From contig WLJX01000001.1 in the NCBI GenBank assembly GCA_009701575.1, positions 1 to 64,000 on the forward strand: DNA of 64,000 nt, read 5' to 3'. Below, piece by piece: positions 10,170 to 18,097 of this stretch. Source of the DNA: Actinomycetota bacterium. GTDB taxonomy: Bacteria > Actinomycetota > Actinomycetes > Nanopelagicales > Nanopelagicaceae. Position 1 is the stretch's first letter; every line of letters begins with the position of its first letter. The notes below the pieces were generated by a model. The model ran no database searches and was not told the DNA's origin. It worked only from the letters and a program-made list of their open reading frames with translations. A program made the translations under genes and the position numbers.

Positions 10170-10904
10170 ATGGGGCTAATTCGTCTCCAAAAAATCCTGG
10201 CCGATGCCGGAGTAGCAAGCAGGCGCGCAAGTGAGCAACTGATATTGGATGGCAGAGTCAGTGTCGACGGTAATCAAATTTTCGAACTTGGAAGAAAATT
10301 TGACCCAGAAATCTCTAAAGTTGAGGTAGACGGTGAGGCGATTAAACAAAATAAGGTTAAGACTTACCTTGCATTTTATAAACCAAGGGGAGTTATTTCC
10401 ACCATGTCCGACCCTGAAGGACGTGCAAATCTAGGAGATTATTTCAAGACTCGTAATGAGCGCCTTTTTCACGTGGGCCGTTTGGATAGAGAGAGTGAAG
10501 GTCTCATACTTCTTACCAATGATGGCTCCTTAACGCACCGAGCTACCCACCCAAGTTACGGGATGATTAAAAAGTATCTTTTGGAGATTGAAGGCCCTTT
10601 CACCAAGGAGAATATAGATCAGCTTCTAGAGGGCGTGATTCTGGAAGACGGGATGGCCAGAGCGCTAGATGTGAAGGTTATTAGAGAGATCAATCAGAAG
10701 CACAGGTGGGTCGAAGTTTCAATCCATGAGGGACGTTTTCATATCATCCGGCGAATGTTTGAGTTTTTAGAGATTGAGGTACTCAGATTGATAAGAACTG
10801 ATTTCGGTCCCATTTCCATGGGGGACACGAAAGAAGGTCGTTGGCGTGTGCTAAACACGGTTGAGCTAGATTACCTATTTAAAGCTTTAAAGTTAAATCT
10901 ATAA
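10170..10904 (+). CDS. rluB: 23S rRNA pseudouridine synthase, RsuA/RluB family
   Basis: A 244-residue enzyme with an N-terminal S4 domain (RLQKILADAGVASRRASEQLI). The catalytic domain of the RsuA/RluB/RluE/RluF family has the catalytic aspartate in GRLDRESEGLILLTNDG, plus KYLLEIEG and GRFHIIRRMFEFL. In other actinobacteria this position (Rv1711) is annotated RluB, which would make the pseudouridine of the peptidyl-transferase region of 23S rRNA; the exact target is inferred. The ATG at 10170 is chosen over an upstream frame start because AGAGG lies 7 nt before it. Confidence 0.9.
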   Translation: MGLIRLQKILADAGVASRRASEQLILDGRVSVDGNQIFELGRKFDPEISKVEVDGEAIKQNKVKTYLAFYKPRGVISTMSDPEGRANLGDYFKTRNERLFHVGRLDRESEGLILLTNDGSLTHRATHPSYGMIKKYLLEIEGPFTKENIDQLLEGVILEDGMARALDVKVIREINQKHRWVEVSIHEGRFHIIRRMFEFLEIEVLRLIRTDFGPISMGDTKEGRWRVLNTVELDYLFKALKLNL

Positions 10905-11135
10905 ATAGAAATAATCAAAATTAATATATCTATATATTGTTAATGCTAGGACAAAATATTATCGATAAAGCAATTTACCTGCGCATGAAAATGTCACAAA
11001 TATAGATATATCTCTATTCGAACAATTCTTTCTGTCATGCGAGATTTTTGTCGATATTTTGGAATAGATTGATATCGATAAAATGTTTAAAAGATTAATA
11101 GGTTTAAAGGCAAACGTGAATTCCTTCGGTAGAGG
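10905..11135. other. AT-rich intergenic region with palindromes
   Basis: This spacer between rluB and the chorismate mutase gene is visibly more AT-rich than the surrounding genes and is the longest gene-free stretch in the window. It holds the palindrome TTATCGATAA at 10959-10968, whose core TATCGATA recurs at 11073-11080. It also holds AGATATATCT at 11004-11013 and a 7-nt inverted repeat CGCATGA/TCATGCG at 10982-10988 and 11035-11041. No convincing reading frame is seen on either strand. It may hold the rluB 3' end and regulatory sites for the aroH-tyrA unit. Confidence 0.6.
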
Positions 11136-11141
11136 TAACAT
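11136..11141 (+). promoter_or_regulatory. -10 element, leaderless promoter of the chorismate mutase gene
   Basis: TAACAT is followed by exactly 6 nt (TGCCCA) and the ATG at 11148. No strong -35 can be seen. This is the likely promoter for the aroH-tyrA pair. Confidence 0.65.
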
Positions 11142-11147
11142 TGCCCA

Positions 11148-11537
11148 ATGAAATCAGTGCGGGCCTTTAGGGGCGCTACCCAGCTTCTAGCCGACGACAA
11201 GCTAGAGATGAGAGGGGCCGTTGTAGAGCTTTTGGAAGAGATTTTGCACGGAAATGAAATTGGTAGCGAGGATCTAATATCAATTCTATTCACTGCTACA
11301 CCAGACCTAAAATGCGAATTCCCAGCGGTTGGGGTCCGCATGTACGGGATAAATGATGTTCCTCTTATTTGTGCACAAGAGATTGATGTGATTGGTTCTC
11401 TGCCTCGAACGATCAGGATATTGATTCACGCAGAAACTAAGCGGTCGAGGGCTGAAATAGTGCATAAATATTTAAGAGGGGCCCAGGTTTTGAGACCGGA
11501 TTTGGCTGAAGACGCAGATCTTAAGAACGGCCAATAA
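11148..11537 (+). CDS. aroH: Chorismate mutase, AroH (monofunctional) type
   Basis: Converts chorismate to prephenate, feeding phenylalanine and tyrosine synthesis. The 129-residue protein matches the trimeric AroH fold. It has the active-site arginine in RAFRGATQ near the N-terminus, the conserved FTATPDLKCEFPA and QEIDVIGSLPRTIRILIH segments, and a C-terminal YLRGAQVLRPDL. It is unlike the AroQ type of E. coli and of secreted mycobacterial enzymes. The next gene, prephenate dehydrogenase, starts 1 nt after its stop, so the two enzymes of the tyrosine branch are coupled. Confidence 0.92.
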   Translation: MKSVRAFRGATQLLADDKLEMRGAVVELLEEILHGNEIGSEDLISILFTATPDLKCEFPAVGVRMYGINDVPLICAQEIDVIGSLPRTIRILIHAETKRSRAEIVHKYLRGAQVLRPDLAEDADLKNGQ

Positions 11538-11538
11538 A

Positions 11539-12618
11539 TTGGTCATAAAGGGAGCAATCAAAGTTGTTGGATGCGGGCTAATCGGTACTTCTCTTGCACT
11601 CCGTTTAAAGGAGCTCGGAGTCCCGCTTTTGCTCTCAGATTCAAGCAGCAAGAACCTTTTATTGGCTCAGGACCTAGTGGGAGCCAATTCTGAAGGTGGA
11701 AATGATCTAGTTCCCGAGATAGTAATTGTGGCTACTCCACCAGACGTGGTTTTCAAAGTTGTGAAAGATGAATTTACAAGATACCCGAACTCTATATTTA
11801 TAGATGTAAACGGTATAAAGTCTAAACTTGTTAATCAGGTTCAAGGAATTTCAGCGCTGTCTGAGCGTTTCATTTCGGTACACCCAATGGCTGGCAGAGA
11901 GATCTCCGGTCCGGAGAGTGCAAGAGCTGACCTCTTCGAGTCTCGGGCTTGGATAATTTCTCAAACTCAAAATTCAAGTCAACGAACTGTTGAGATCGCT
12001 AAGGAACTTGGCAGAATTATGGGTGCAGCTATTTATGAATTGGATCCAAAGACTCATGATTCCGTAATTGCGGGGATATCTCATTTGCCGCAAATTCTTA
12101 GCTCAGCCCTTGGTGGCTCGCTTGAGAATGAGGACTCCTCGCACCTAAACCTTGCGGGGCAAGGCCTACGCGATGTCTCGCGCCTGGCAGATTCTGATCC
12201 AGATCTTTGGGTTGCGCTGTTGGCCGGAAATTCAGAAGAAATTCTGCCAAAACTCTCTCTAGTCATAAATCGACTTTCAACTTTGAGCAAAGCTCTCGAG
12301 ATGGGGGAAAGCCAGGCGATTAAATCTTTTCTTTCGGAAGGCAGAGCTGGGCGCAATCGCATTCCCGGCAAGCATGGGTTGGCGAAACGCGACTACACAT
12401 TTGTGCCAATTGTAATTGACGATAAGCCTGGTGGACTGGCGCGAATTTTTAACGAGTGTGCTGCTATTGATGTAAACGTTGAAGACTTAACAATGGAACA
12501 CAGTCCCGGTCAGGCGGTAGGTCTGATCACACTGGCTCTTTCAGAAAGGGATGCGATTAAATTGCAAAAGCACTTAGTCTCAAAAGGTTGGTTAGCGCAC
12601 TCACCTAGAAAACATTAG
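11539..12618 (+). CDS. tyrA: Prephenate dehydrogenase with C-terminal ACT domain
   Basis: Oxidatively decarboxylates prephenate to 4-hydroxyphenylpyruvate with NAD. The 359-residue chain has the Rossmann motif VVGCGLIGTSLALRLKELG at about 9-27 and the HPMAGREISGPESARADLFE substrate loop. A helical dehydrogenase domain with GISHLPQILSSAL follows. From about residue 288 there is an ACT domain (VIDDKPGGLARIFNECAAIDVNVEDL), expected to give feedback control by tyrosine. The only start in place is TTG at 11539, one base after the chorismate mutase stop; re-initiation is likely. Confidence 0.92.
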   Translation: MVIKGAIKVVGCGLIGTSLALRLKELGVPLLLSDSSSKNLLLAQDLVGANSEGGNDLVPEIVIVATPPDVVFKVVKDEFTRYPNSIFIDVNGIKSKLVNQVQGISALSERFISVHPMAGREISGPESARADLFESRAWIISQTQNSSQRTVEIAKELGRIMGAAIYELDPKTHDSVIAGISHLPQILSSALGGSLENEDSSHLNLAGQGLRDVSRLADSDPDLWVALLAGNSEEILPKLSLVINRLSTLSKALEMGESQAIKSFLSEGRAGRNRIPGKHGLAKRDYTFVPIVIDDKPGGLARIFNECAAIDVNVEDLTMEHSPGQAVGLITLALSERDAIKLQKHLVSKGWLAHSPRKH

Positions 12619-12640
12619 AAAGCGCTAGCAATTAAGGCAG

Positions 12641-12646
12641 TAAGGT
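12641..12646 (+). promoter_or_regulatory. -10 element, leaderless promoter of cmk-der
   Basis: TAAGGT is followed by 6 nt (TCACCT) and the ATG at 12653. This supports a separate transcript for the cmk-der fusion although it follows tyrA by only 34 nt. Confidence 0.62.
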
Positions 12647-12652
12647 TCACCT

Positions 12653-14617
12653 ATGGCCGGAATAGTTGTAGCAATTGACGGTCCAAGTGGATCAGGTAAA
12701 TCAAGCACTGCAAAATCAATAGCAATTCGTGCAAATTGGAACTATTTAGATACCGGGGCTCTGTATAGGGCGGCAACTTGGATAGCGCTAAAGGAGAACG
12801 TCTCTGAGGGTTGGGAGATTATTTCTGCGATAAAGAATCAGCCAATTAGATTCTCATCAGACCCGAAAGATCCCAAAATATTTTGCGGTGACGTGGATGT
12901 TACGGACGAGATTCGCGGAGCAAGAATTACCGACAGTGTTAGTCAGATAAGTCAGATTCAAGAACTTAGAGCGTTCTTAGTCGATATGCAGCAAACAATT
13001 ATTAATGGTTGCGAAACTGGAATCGTTGTTGAAGGTAGAGATATTGGAACAGTCGTTGCCCCCGATGCTGATCTAAAAGTATTCTTATATGCGGATTTGC
13101 AAGCACGAACTTTACGTAGAGAGTCTGAAGAGATAAGGGCCGATAAACCTAGTGATGTTGCAGCCTCTTTGAGCAACCGAGACCTTATTGATTCAACAAG
13201 GAAGATCTCTCCGCTTCGTCCAGCTGACGATGCACTTGAGCTAGATTCCACTGAGTTGGACTTGAAGGAAGTTGTCGAAGTTATTTGGGAGTGGTTGACC
13301 CGCAAAAATTTATTGGGCTTACCAAAGGTGGCGGTGATTGGAAGACCAAATGTTGGAAAATCAACGTTAGTGAATCGAATTATCGGCCGGCGTGAAGCGA
13401 TCGTCGAAGATACTCCTGGCGTAACTCGTGACCGAGTTAAATATGAGGCCGAATGGAATGGTCGCAGATTTATTTTGATTGATACGGGCGGCTGGGAAGT
13501 TGCGCCTGAGGGTATCTCAGAGAAAATAACTGCGGGTTCAGAGGCAGCGATTGCCGAATCGGATATTGTGCTCTTCGTAATTGATTCTCAAGTAGGAGCG
13601 CTCGACGAAGATGAATCGCTCGTGAGTTTGCTTCGTAAATCTAAGAAGAAGGTAATTGTTGCGGCAAATAAAGTTGATGGCCCAACTGAAGAGGCAGATG
13701 CTCATGCTCTTTGGAATTTAGGATTTGGGGAACCACGATTTGTTTCAGCGCTGCACGGCCGCGGAAGCGGAGATTTATTAGATTATCTCGTTAAAGAACT
13801 GCCAGAAATTGGTTCAGAGAAAGCAGATGACGGTTTTCGCAGAATCGCTCTCGTCGGCCGTCCGAATGTAGGAAAATCAAGTTTGTTAAATATTCTTGCT
13901 GGTGAATCACGAGTTATCGTCGACGACGCGGCTGGAACAACTCGAGATCCAGTAGATGAACTTATTGAAATTGGTGGATCTACTTGGCGTTTTATCGACA
14001 CTGCTGGTATTCGTAAACGTGCGCGCCAGGATAGTGGAACTGATTATTACGCTTCACTTCGAACTGCCACGGCTTTGGAGCGGGCTGAGGTTGCAGTGGT
14101 AGTTCTCGATGCCTCGGTTCCTTTGACTGAACAAGATCTACGAATAGTTAGCATGGTCGAAGAAGCTGGACGTGGTTTAGTAATTGTGATGAACAAGTGG
14201 GATTTGGTTGATGAAGAGCGACAACTCCAATTGGATAAGGAATTAGAGCGAAATCTCGAACGCTTTCCATGGGCGCAACGAGTCAACGTCTCGGCGAAGA
14301 CTGGCTGGCATCGAGATCGCCTAGCACCTGCACTTCGAACTGCAATTTCTAGTTGGGAGAAGCGAGTTCCAACGAGCAAGTTGAACTCATTCCTCGGAGC
14401 ACTGATTGCGGCGACTCCGCCACCGGTCCGGAGCGGCAAGCAGCCAAAGATCCGCTTTGCAACACAGGCAGCAATTTGTCCTCCTAAGTTTGTTGTCTTT
14501 GCTAGTGAGTTTGTTGAAACCGCATATCGACGTTTTATTGAACGAAGGTTGCGGGAGGAATTTGGGTTTCCGGGAACACCTGTAGAGGTTGTCGTCAAAG
14601 TTAAAGAACGAGACTAA
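12653..14617 (+). CDS. cmk-der: Fused cytidylate kinase / ribosome-assembly GTPase Der
   Basis: A 654-residue fusion with no internal stop or restart. Residues 1-220 are CMP kinase (P-loop GPSGSGKS at 10-17, [29 protein letters not shown] lid), phosphorylating CMP/dCMP. From about 224 comes Der (EngA) with two GTPase domains: GRPNVGKS at 230-237 with DTPGVTRDR and DTGGWE, and GRPNVGKSS near 405 with [18 protein letters not shown] and NKWD. A KH-like domain (about 540-654) ends the chain. Der acts in 50S subunit maturation. The two genes are adjacent in mycobacteria (Rv1712-Rv1713), and fused forms are known in some actinobacteria. Confidence 0.95.
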   Translation: MAGIVVAIDGPSGSGKSSTAKSIAIRANWNYLDTGALYRAATWIALKENVSEGWEIISAIKNQPIRFSSDPKDPKIFCGDVDVTDEIRGARITDSVSQISQIQELRAFLVDMQQTIINGCETGIVVEGRDIGTVVAPDADLKVFLYADLQARTLRRESEEIRADKPSDVAASLSNRDLIDSTRKISPLRPADDALELDSTELDLKEVVEVIWEWLTRKNLLGLPKVAVIGRPNVGKSTLVNRIIGRREAIVEDTPGVTRDRVKYEAEWNGRRFILIDTGGWEVAPEGISEKITAGSEAAIAESDIVLFVIDSQVGALDEDESLVSLLRKSKKKVIVAANKVDGPTEEADAHALWNLGFGEPRFVSALHGRGSGDLLDYLVKELPEIGSEKADDGFRRIALVGRPNVGKSSLLNILAGESRVIVDDAAGTTRDPVDELIEIGGSTWRFIDTAGIRKRARQDSGTDYYASLRTATALERAEVAVVVLDASVPLTEQDLRIVSMVEEAGRGLVIVMNKWDLVDEERQLQLDKELERNLERFPWAQRVNVSAKTGWHRDRLAPALRTAISSWEKRVPTSKLNSFLGALIAATPPPVRSGKQPKIRFATQAAICPPKFVVFASEFVETAYRRFIERRLREEFGFPGTPVEVVVKVKERD

Positions 14618-14640
14618 CTTTGTTGGCACGAAATGAGATC

Positions 14641-15174
14641 ATGACGATCCCGAATGCAATTACGGGAGTTCGCGCTCTAGGTATACCGCTCTTTCTCTGG
14701 TGCTACCTCAGTCTTGATAACGTTGCTTTATCTTTAGTAGTCCTAGTTGTTGGCGCGCTTTCAGACTACTTCGATGGCAAAGTGGCGAGGGCCTTGCACC
14801 AGGAATCAAAACTTGGTGCAATGTTGGATCCAACCATTGATCGGGCGTATATTGCTGCAACTGTAATTGCACTGGTTATAAATGAAGTAGTTCCATTCTG
14901 GTTGTTAGTGTCTCTAGTTGGTCGAGATCTTTGGGTAGCGCTGGCTCTACTTGTGAAGAGACGTAATGGCAGCGGCGTATTCGAAGTGACCTTCCTAGGG
15001 AAAGCGGCGACATTCAATCTACTTTATGCCTTCCCATTCCTTCTGGTTGCAGGAGAATCTGGGCTTGGACGGATCTTTTTGATTGTAGGTTGGACTTTCG
15101 CTATTTGGGGTGTCGGTCTATATTTGGTCACCGCGTTGCAGTACACATATGTTGCGTTTAAGAATTCAAAGTAA
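14641..15174 (+). CDS. CDP-alcohol phosphatidyltransferase (PgsA2-like)
   Basis: An integral membrane enzyme of about 177 residues with four to six hydrophobic segments. The family motif D-x2-DG-x2-AR-x8-9-G-x3-D-x3-D is complete in SDYFDGKVARALHQESKLGAMLDPTIDR-type order at about residues 43-70. It would transfer a phosphatidyl group from CDP-diacylglycerol to glycerol phosphate or another alcohol. Position before gcvH and garA matches Rv1822 (pgsA2), but the acceptor cannot be read from sequence. The ATG at 14641 is preferred; a TTG at 14620, just after the der stop, is possible. Confidence 0.82.
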   Translation: MTIPNAITGVRALGIPLFLWCYLSLDNVALSLVVLVVGALSDYFDGKVARALHQESKLGAMLDPTIDRAYIAATVIALVINEVVPFWLLVSLVGRDLWVALALLVKRRNGSGVFEVTFLGKAATFNLLYAFPFLLVAGESGLGRIFLIVGWTFAIWGVGLYLVTALQYTYVAFKNSK

Positions 15175-15209
15175 ATTTCGCAGACTAGATTTAATCGTCA
15201 GGGGAGAAG

Positions 15210-15590
15210 ATGTCATCAGTTCCAGAGAATCTGCAATACACAAGTGAGCACGAGTGGGTCGCAGCTGGTGTAAATACAAATACTTTCCGAATTGGGATTA
15301 CAGATTTCGCACAGAGTGCCCTTGGTGACATTGTTTACATCCAACTCCCAAAGTTGGGTAGCGCAGTAACCGCGGGCGCGGTGTGTGGTGAGATTGAATC
15401 GACCAAGAGCGTTTCGGAAATTTATTCACCTCTAACGGGAAAGATAGTCGCAGTTAATGGTGAGTTGGATTCTGCGCCTGAATCCATAAACTCAGATCCA
15501 TATCAAAAAGGTTGGATTGCCGAGATTGAGATTGAAGGACCGGTTCCTACTCTGCTGTCCGCCGATGAATATAAGGGAATTACGGCTTGA
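15210..15590 (+). CDS. gcvH: Glycine cleavage system H protein
   Basis: The lipoyl carrier of the glycine cleavage complex; it shuttles the aminomethyl group from GcvP to GcvT. The 126-residue protein has the lipoyl domain layout, with the modified lysine at residue 66 in EIESTKSVSEIYSP, and the N-terminal YTSEHEWV. The ATG at 15210 has a strong ribosome binding site (AGGGGAG, about 6 nt upstream). gcvP is encoded 2.5 kb downstream; gcvT and the lipoamide dehydrogenase are not in the window. Confidence 0.97.
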   Translation: MSSVPENLQYTSEHEWVAAGVNTNTFRIGITDFAQSALGDIVYIQLPKLGSAVTAGAVCGEIESTKSVSEIYSPLTGKIVAVNGELDSAPESINSDPYQKGWIAEIEIEGPVPTLLSADEYKGITA

Positions 15591-15669
15591 CCCCTTCGCT
15601 TTCAATGAATAGTGTCAGCCTATAGTTGAACCTCACGGTTTGAGGTTAATAGATAATTGGGGGCAAGAA

Positions 15670-16185
15670 GTGGTCACAACACCTTCAGATATCCCAGAAA
15701 TTCCAGGCTCTAAAGCCAACTTCAAAGGCGTTGATCTAACTACCACGCTGCATATTTCATCGCTTCGATCAGTGCCAGATTCTCAATCTGACAATTCCTT
15801 GCTCGATGCTCTGAGTTCAGAAGAGTTTAATATTTTGAAGGACTTGGCCAAAGATTGTGCAATGTTCATTTCGTTAGCAGGCCCAGGAAAAGGCGCGCGT
15901 TTTCTCTTAAACAGTGATTGCATAGCAATTGGGCGAGAATCTTCAAGTGAAATCTTTCTAGATGATGTAACTGTTTCCAGAAAGCATTGCCAGGTTCTTC
16001 GATCACGCATCGGATCAGTGACTACCTTTGAGATTGAAGATTTAAAGAGTTTGAATGGAACATATGTAAATGCAATATCCAAGGTTAAAACTTCCCTTAA
16101 CCATGGCGATGAAGTCCAGGTAGGTAAGTATCGATTAACTTTCTTCAGCCCGGTGTCGGGCCAGAGAACTAACGAAATTCAATAA
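15670..16185 (+). CDS. garA: FHA-domain regulator, GarA-like
   Basis: A 171-residue protein with a disordered N-terminus and a C-terminal FHA domain (about 85-165): ARFLLNSDCIAIGRESSSEIFLDDVTVSRKHCQV, then LNGTYVNA. In mycobacteria and corynebacteria (GarA/OdhI) the FHA domain binds and inhibits 2-oxoglutarate dehydrogenase and related enzymes; phosphorylation of an N-terminal threonine by PknB/PknG switches it off. Here VDLTTTLHISSLR near residue 30 offers a threonine cluster, but the exact ETTS motif is absent. The GTG at 15670 is chosen because GGGGG ends 6 nt upstream. The position after gcvH matches Rv1827. Confidence 0.86.
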   Translation: MVTTPSDIPEIPGSKANFKGVDLTTTLHISSLRSVPDSQSDNSLLDALSSEEFNILKDLAKDCAMFISLAGPGKGARFLLNSDCIAIGRESSSEIFLDDVTVSRKHCQVLRSRIGSVTTFEIEDLKSLNGTYVNAISKVKTSLNHGDEVQVGKYRLTFFSPVSGQRTNEIQ

Positions 16186-16194
16186 GGGGAGTAC

Positions 16195-16908
16195 ATGAGC
16201 GTTCCAGCGCGTGCCTATTTAAGTATCGGCGAAGTTTTAAGCAAGCTCCGTGGTGAATTTTCGGATATCACGATATCGAAAATTCGATTCCTCGAATCTG
16301 AAGGTCTGATCGACCCACAACGGACACCATCTGGATATCGAAAATTCACAAGTGTTGATCTTGAACGATTGCGTTATGTCTTAGCAGCGCAACGCGACCA
16401 ATATCTACCGTTGCGCGTTATCAAAGAGAATTTGGATGCGCTAGATCGCGGATTAACCCCGTCTGACAAGCCGGGTTCTCCTGCAGCGCCTCGTCTAGCG
16501 ACAATCGATGGTGAATTTGCACCTTCAAATTTCGTCCATGACAGTCAGTTGCGGTTATCGCGTGAAGAACTTCTTCAGTCCTCAGGTTTGCTCGAAGCGC
16601 AGTTGTCACAAATTGAATCATTCGGATTAGTTGAAATGAAGGGTCGCTACTTTGATGCAGATGCACTTGCGGTTTCAAGAGCTGTTGCCGAGTTAGCATC
16701 ATTTGGAATTGAAGCTCGCCATCTTCGCAGTTTTAAAACTGCCGCGGATCGCGAAGTCGGTTTGGTCGAGCAGGTAATTACGCCTTTGCTCCGCCAAAAG
16801 GGTTCAGATGCTCAGGCTCGAGCAGAAGAAGTTCAACGCGAACTTGCCTCTCTTTCTATTCGTTTGCATGCTGCATTGGTTGCATCCGGATTACACCGAA
16901 CTAAATAG
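16195..16908 (+). CDS. ftsR: MerR-family regulator, FtsR-like
   Basis: A 237-residue regulator. The N-terminal winged helix (YLSIGEVLSKLRGEF, then ISKIRFLESEGLIDPQRTPSGYRKFTSVDLERLRYVLAAQRDQYLPL) is a MerR DNA-binding domain followed by a dimerisation helix. A second helical region with SREELLQSSGL occupies the C-terminal half. Order and sequence match Rv1828 and corynebacterial FtsR, which activates ftsZ. It has no metal-binding cysteines. The ATG at 16195 has AGGGGAG as ribosome binding site. It lies 9 nt after garA. The target genes here are unknown. Confidence 0.85.
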   Translation: MSVPARAYLSIGEVLSKLRGEFSDITISKIRFLESEGLIDPQRTPSGYRKFTSVDLERLRYVLAAQRDQYLPLRVIKENLDALDRGLTPSDKPGSPAAPRLATIDGEFAPSNFVHDSQLRLSREELLQSSGLLEAQLSQIESFGLVEMKGRYFDADALAVSRAVAELASFGIEARHLRSFKTAADREVGLVEQVITPLLRQKGSDAQARAEEVQRELASLSIRLHAALVASGLHRTK

Positions 16909-16920
16909 TCTCGTTCGTTA

Positions 16921-17391
16921 ATGAAATACCATTTGGTTGAGGTTGTTGGTGTTCGTGTTGAGATGCCATCTAACCAACCCATAGTTTTGCTTAAGGAAGT
17001 TGAAGGGATCCGTTACCTGCCAATCTGGGTAGGAGCAACTGAAGCGACCGCAATTGCTTTCGCCCAACAGGGTTTAGTTCCACCGCGGCCTTTGACTCAC
17101 GATTTAATGAAGACAATCATTGAAAACTTGAGTTCGCGGGTTGATTCGGTTCAGTTAACAGAATTGCTTGACGGAGTCTTCTACTCGAAGATCATCTTCG
17201 ATGCTGGGATAGAAGTTTCAGCCAGACCAAGTGATGCCATCGCCCTTGCTCTCCGAAGTGGGGCTTCGATTCTTGCCTCAGAGAAGCTCTTTGAAGATGC
17301 CGGGATAGAAATTCCAGACCAATCTGATGATGAGGTTGAGGCCTTTCGTGAGTTCCTTGACCAGATAAACCCCGAGGACTTCCTAGCCTAA
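16921..17391 (+). CDS. Bifunctional nuclease family protein (DUF151, Rv1829-like)
   Basis: A 156-residue protein of the BFN/DUF151 family. It shows VEVVGVRVE, QPIVLLKEVEGIRYLPIWVGATEATAIAFAQQG and the SARPSDAIALALRSGASILASEKLFEDAG segment that defines the family. A plant member was reported to have DNase and RNase activity; the bacterial role is not settled. It sits between the two merR genes exactly as Rv1829 does. The last dozen residues are acidic. No clear ribosome binding site precedes the ATG at 16921. Confidence 0.85.
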   Translation: MKYHLVEVVGVRVEMPSNQPIVLLKEVEGIRYLPIWVGATEATAIAFAQQGLVPPRPLTHDLMKTIIENLSSRVDSVQLTELLDGVFYSKIIFDAGIEVSARPSDAIALALRSGASILASEKLFEDAGIEIPDQSDDEVEAFREFLDQINPEDFLA

Positions 17392-17503
17392 CCCTCAAGG
17401 AAAACTTTAAGGTTTCGCGTGTCGGTCATTGCTGGTTAGGGGCTATAGAACTAATCTTCTCTCAAATCCGATAAGGATCTTCCCCCATAGAAGTGAGTTC
17501 GAA

Positions 17504-18037
17504 ATGTCTCTAGTGAGTGACCCTTCGGCACCTGAAATTGGCTACCGCGGCGCAACTGCATGTGTTGCTGCTGGAATTACTTATCGCCAATTAGATTATT
17601 GGGCAAGAACAGGCTTAGTTGAACCAAGTGTCCAGAGTGCGAGCGGATCTGGTTCACAGAGACTTTATGGCTTCCGAGATATTTTGGTTTTAAAGATTGT
17701 AAAGCGCTTATTAGATACTGGGGTCTCGCTTCAGAATATTCGCTCTGCAGTTGAACATCTAAGGTCGCGCGGAATTAACGATTTAGAGCGAATGACCCTT
17801 ATGAGCGATGGCGCAACAATTTATGAATGCGCAAGCGCGGACGAAATAGTTGACTTACTACAAGGTGGTCAAGGAGTTTTCGGCATTGCGATTGGTAAGG
17901 TTTGGAGCGAAGTTGAAGGTTCTCTTGCAACCCTACAGGGCGAGAACGTCACAACTGGAGAGAGCGTTATCGGTGGTTCTGGATTAGAATCAGCAACTGA
18001 CGAACTTTCGAATCGAAGAAATCGTAAATTAGCTTAA
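17504..18037 (+). CDS. MerR-family regulator (Rv1830-like)
   Basis: A 177-residue regulator whose N-terminal domain (GYRGATACVAAGITYRQLDYWARTGLVEPSV, then GSQRLYGFRDILVLKIVKRLLDTGVSLQNIRSAVEHLR) is a MerR/HspR-type winged helix. A short C-terminal region follows, with DGATIYECASADEIVDLL. No effector-binding cysteines are present. The start ATG at 17504 gives a normal N-terminus; a frame from 17429 is open but carries an unlikely extension. The gene lies immediately upstream of gcvP as in mycobacteria, so control of glycine cleavage is an attractive but unproven guess. Confidence 0.8.
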   Translation: MSLVSDPSAPEIGYRGATACVAAGITYRQLDYWARTGLVEPSVQSASGSGSQRLYGFRDILVLKIVKRLLDTGVSLQNIRSAVEHLRSRGINDLERMTLMSDGATIYECASADEIVDLLQGGQGVFGIAIGKVWSEVEGSLATLQGENVTTGESVIGGSGLESATDELSNRRNRKLA

Positions 18038-18060
18038 ATCAAATCCTTCCCCAAGGAGTT

Positions 18061-18074
18061 GAAACCTAGGTTTC
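18061..18074. promoter_or_regulatory. 14-bp perfect palindrome upstream of gcvP
   Basis: GAAACCTAGGTTTC reads the same on both strands. It lies in the 60-bp gap between the merR gene and gcvP, 24 nt before the gcvP start. It could be an operator for one of the two neighbouring MerR regulators; no experimental motif is being matched. Confidence 0.4.
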
Positions 18075-18097
18075 ACTAATTTTAGGGGAGTGTATTG

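Noticed and set aside
10959..11141. Minus-strand 60-codon open frame in the rluB-aroH spacer
   Set aside because: It overlaps the aroH promoter, has biased AT-driven composition, no ribosome binding site and no recognisable protein features.
14047..14598. Long minus-strand open frames inside der, and similar antisense frames in other genes
   Set aside because: They are shadows of strongly coding plus-strand genes, with arginine/serine-rich composition and no start signals.
17419..17445. TGTCGGTC followed by TTAGGGGCTATAG before the second merR gene, resembling a PafBC-dependent (RecA-NDp type) promoter
   Set aside because: The spacing and the final T of the -10 do not fit (TTAGGG or TAGGGG instead of TANNNT), and the downstream gene is not a repair gene.
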